Positions 11,488 through 13,352 of a DNA stretch of 13,352 bases are shown here, piece by piece. Made by a program: the position numbers and the translations under genes. Origin of the DNA: Candidatus Saliniplasma halalkaliphilum (GTDB lineage Archaea; Thermoplasmatota; Thermoplasmata; Halarchaeoplasmatales; Halarchaeoplasmataceae); NCBI GenBank assembly GCA_019594235.1, contig JAFDTG010000038.1, positions 1 to 13,352 of the forward strand, written 5' to 3'. Below the pieces are notes generated by a model. It worked only from the letters and a program-made list of their open reading frames with translations. It searched no databases and was not told the DNA's origin. How positions within the stretch are numbered: the stretch's first letter is position 1; each line of letters begins with the position of its first letter.

Positions 11488-13352
11488 ATGTCAGGATATT
11501 GGAAGAAACTTTTAGAGGTAGATTTAACTGATGGGGAAGTAAAAGAAAAAGAACTATCTGACGACTTTTTACGTAAATACATAGGTGGAGCGGGATTTAC
11601 AACTAAAATAATATATGATGAACTTGGACCGGATGTGGATCCACTTGATCCCGAGAACGTTCTCGCCGTGACGCCGGGGACACTCGTTGGACCTAAGATA
11701 CCTACGGCTTCAAAGACTACATTCGGTTTCAAAGCACCTCAGACCGGAGGTTACGGGAAGACCGTAGTGGGTGCTAAGATGGGTGATCAGTTGAAGAAAG
11801 CCGGTTATGATGCACTAGTTGTTAAGGGTAAAGCGGAAAATCCGTCGATGGTGGTAATCAAAGATGACGAAGTGACCATAGAAGATGCGGAACATCTTTG
11901 GGGTTTAGATACCAGAGAGACTGATAAAAAGATCAAGGAAGAATATGAGAAGTTTTCAACAGCGGTCACCGGACCGGCTGGAGAGAACTTATCAAAGATC
12001 TCTGAAATCGAATGTGAGGACCGTCAAGCTGGAAAAGGCGGCGGTGGAGCGGTCATGGGTTCTAAAAATCTAAAGGCTATAGCAATCAAGGGAACTAAAG
12101 ACCTTCCTATACATGATAAGGAAGGACTCGACGAACTCAACAGCAAGTGGCGTAAGATCACGACTGGAAAAGGAGAAACGGCGGATGAGAGCTTCTCACC
12201 GAAGGACCAGATGGATTATGGGACCGGTGAAGCAATGGCCGCTAAGAATCAAGTCTACGGCTGTTTCCCGACTAGGAATTGGCAGGCCGGTTATTTCAAA
12301 AGGGCTTACGATAAACTCGAAAACCCTGATGACAGGATCGAATTAAATCCAAGGTACTGGACAGCAGTTTACAGAAAAGGAAGGAGACCATGTCCGTACT
12401 GTACTAAACCGTGCAGCCAGTATTTCGTGGCTGAAGATACACCATATGGGGACATAGCTGTTGACGGACCGGAATATGAGACTCAGTACTCACTCGGCGG
12501 GGCCTGCGAAGTCGATGATATCGAAGCTGTTGCTAAAGGAAATGAGATCTGTGATACCCTAGGACTAGACACTATTTCAGCTGGTCTAACGGTTTCATGG
12601 GCTATGGAATGTTACGAAAAAGGTCTGATAGATGCTGACATCGATCTAGAATTCGGGAACGCTGAAGCTATGATAGAAACGCTTAGGAGGATAGCTCATA
12701 AAGAAGGTGAACTGGGTGAACTACTCGGAGACGGAGTCTATGAAGCCGCTAAAAAGGTCGGACAGGGCTCTGAAAAGTTCGCTATACATGTCAAAGGTAT
12801 GCCGCCGGCGGGTTTCGAAGTCAGAGGTGTTAAGGGAATGGCCTTGGCCTTCGCAGTGGCTCCTAGAGGTGCCGATCATCTGACTTCATGTTTGTACGCT
12901 ATCGAGATGGCTGGAAGTTACTGGGACTTTGAAGATTACGATCGGACTGAATTGAAGGGTAAAGCATTCGCGCTGAAGGCAATGGAGGACCTGATGACCC
13001 TTTACGACATGACCGGACTCTGTAAGTTCTCTAGAGGTTTGATGGTCGATGAAGGCCAGTTGGAATTAATGAACGCAGTCACCGGTTTCGACATGAGTCT
13101 CTCGGAATTCCTCAGAGCCGGAGAAAGAGTCTACAACCTCTCTAAAGTGTTCAACATAAGGAATGGATTCGGAAGAAAGGACGATAGATTACCCGACAGA
13201 GTATTCGATGATGAAGTGATCTACGGACCTACAAAAGGCGAAACACTTTCCAGAAGGGAATTCGAAGAAGAACTCGACAGATACTATGACGTCAGAGGAT
13301 GGGATGAAGAAGGTACCCCATCCAAGAACACGCTGAAAAGACTGGATCTACC
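11488..13352 (+). CDS. Aldehyde:ferredoxin oxidoreductase, tungstopterin type (3' end cut)
   Basis: The frame stays open for 621 codons to the window edge. Archaeal AOR proteins are about 600-620 residues, so only a few C-terminal residues are probably missing. The family oxidises aldehydes to acids with ferredoxin as acceptor, using a tungsten bis-pterin cofactor and one [4Fe-4S] cluster. Seen are the start YWKKLLEVDLTDG, the pterin-domain blocks GGAGFTTKI, GGYGKTVVGAKM, AGKGGGGAVMGSKNLKAI and CFPTRNWQAGYF, and the cluster ligands C-x2-C-x3-C at Cys302, 305 and 309 with Cys512 in MTGLCKFSRG. This spacing closely matches the Pyrococcus enzyme. Substrate class within the family (AOR, FOR, GAPOR, WOR) cannot be settled here. 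The start ATG follows AGGAAGAT at a suitable distance. No pterin-synthesis or ferredoxin gene is in view. Confidence 0.92.
   Translation, partial: MSGYWKKLLEVDLTDGEVKEKELSDDFLRKYIGGAGFTTKIIYDELGPDVDPLDPENVLAVTPGTLVGPKIPTASKTTFGFKAPQTGGYGKTVVGAKMGDQLKKAGYDALVVKGKAENPSMVVIKDDEVTIEDAEHLWGLDTRETDKKIKEEYEKFSTAVTGPAGENLSKISEIECEDRQAGKGGGGAVMGSKNLKAIAIKGTKDLPIHDKEGLDELNSKWRKITTGKGETADESFSPKDQMDYGTGEAMAAKNQVYGCFPTRNWQAGYFKRAYDKLENPDDRIELNPRYWTAVYRKGRRPCPYCTKPCSQYFVAEDTPYGDIAVDGPEYETQYSLGGACEVDDIEAVAKGNEICDTLGLDTISAGLTVSWAMECYEKGLIDADIDLEFGNAEAMIETLRRIAHKEGELGELLGDGVYEAAKKVGQGSEKFAIHVKGMPPAGFEVRGVKGMALAFAVAPRGADHLTSCLYAIEMAGSYWDFEDYDRTELKGKAFALKAMEDLMTLYDMTGLCKFSRGLMVDEGQLELMNAVTGFDMSLSEFLRAGERVYNLSKVFNIRNGFGRKDDRLPDRVFDDEVIYGPTKGETLSRREFEEELDRYYDVRGWDEEGTPSKNTLKRLDL

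Overview
This looks like a piece of a euryarchaeal chromosome. The reasons are TATA-type promoters placed for leaderless or short-leader transcripts, frequent AGA/AGG (Arg) and ATA (Ile) codons, an aconitase-X pair of the type archaea use as phosphomevalonate dehydratase, a lipoprotein rich in N-glycosylation sequons, and a tungsten-type aldehyde:ferredoxin oxidoreductase. No rRNA, tRNA, CRISPR array or insertion sequence was seen. The lineage cannot be fixed from this window alone.

Layout. (1) 1-330: a cold-shock-domain protein with a strong Shine-Dalgarno and an oligo-T terminator. (2) 355-2641: a drug-efflux operon of MATE transporter, MarR regulator and a small membrane protein. Two near-identical 18-bp palindromes, probably the MarR operators, flank its TATA box. 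(3) 2680-5575: a tightly coupled operon of aconitase-X large subunit, aconitase-X small subunit fused to a Nudix domain, and MtnA-type methylthioribose-1-phosphate isomerase. Each junction is a 4-bp start/stop overlap. (4) 5622-6614: a Cas4/RecB-like nuclease whose fold is interrupted by four membrane helices that arose by duplication of a helix hairpin. (5) 7368-6611, minus strand: a two-gene operon of lipoprotein and membrane coiled-coil protein, convergent with the nuclease. (6) 7427-11240: a cyanophycin locus. An unknown 78-residue protein and cyanophycin synthetase lie on the plus strand, and cyanophycinase converges on them with a one-base gap. (7) 11488 to the window end: a nearly complete aldehyde:ferredoxin oxidoreductase.

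How the genes work together. The cyanophycin pair would build and cut a nitrogen-storage polymer of aspartate and arginine. The aconitase-X pair probably makes trans-anhydromevalonate 5-phosphate in the archaeal mevalonate pathway. Its co-translation with a Nudix domain and a sugar-phosphate isomerase suggests a link between isoprenoid supply and salvage of phosphosugars. The MATE/MarR operon is a self-regulated efflux module. The most novel-looking items are the membrane-embedded Cas4-like nuclease with its internal duplication, the aconitase-X/Nudix fusion, the unknown small protein at the head of the cyanophycin operon, and a 15-bp leader motif shared by the cold-shock gene and the cyanophycin operon.
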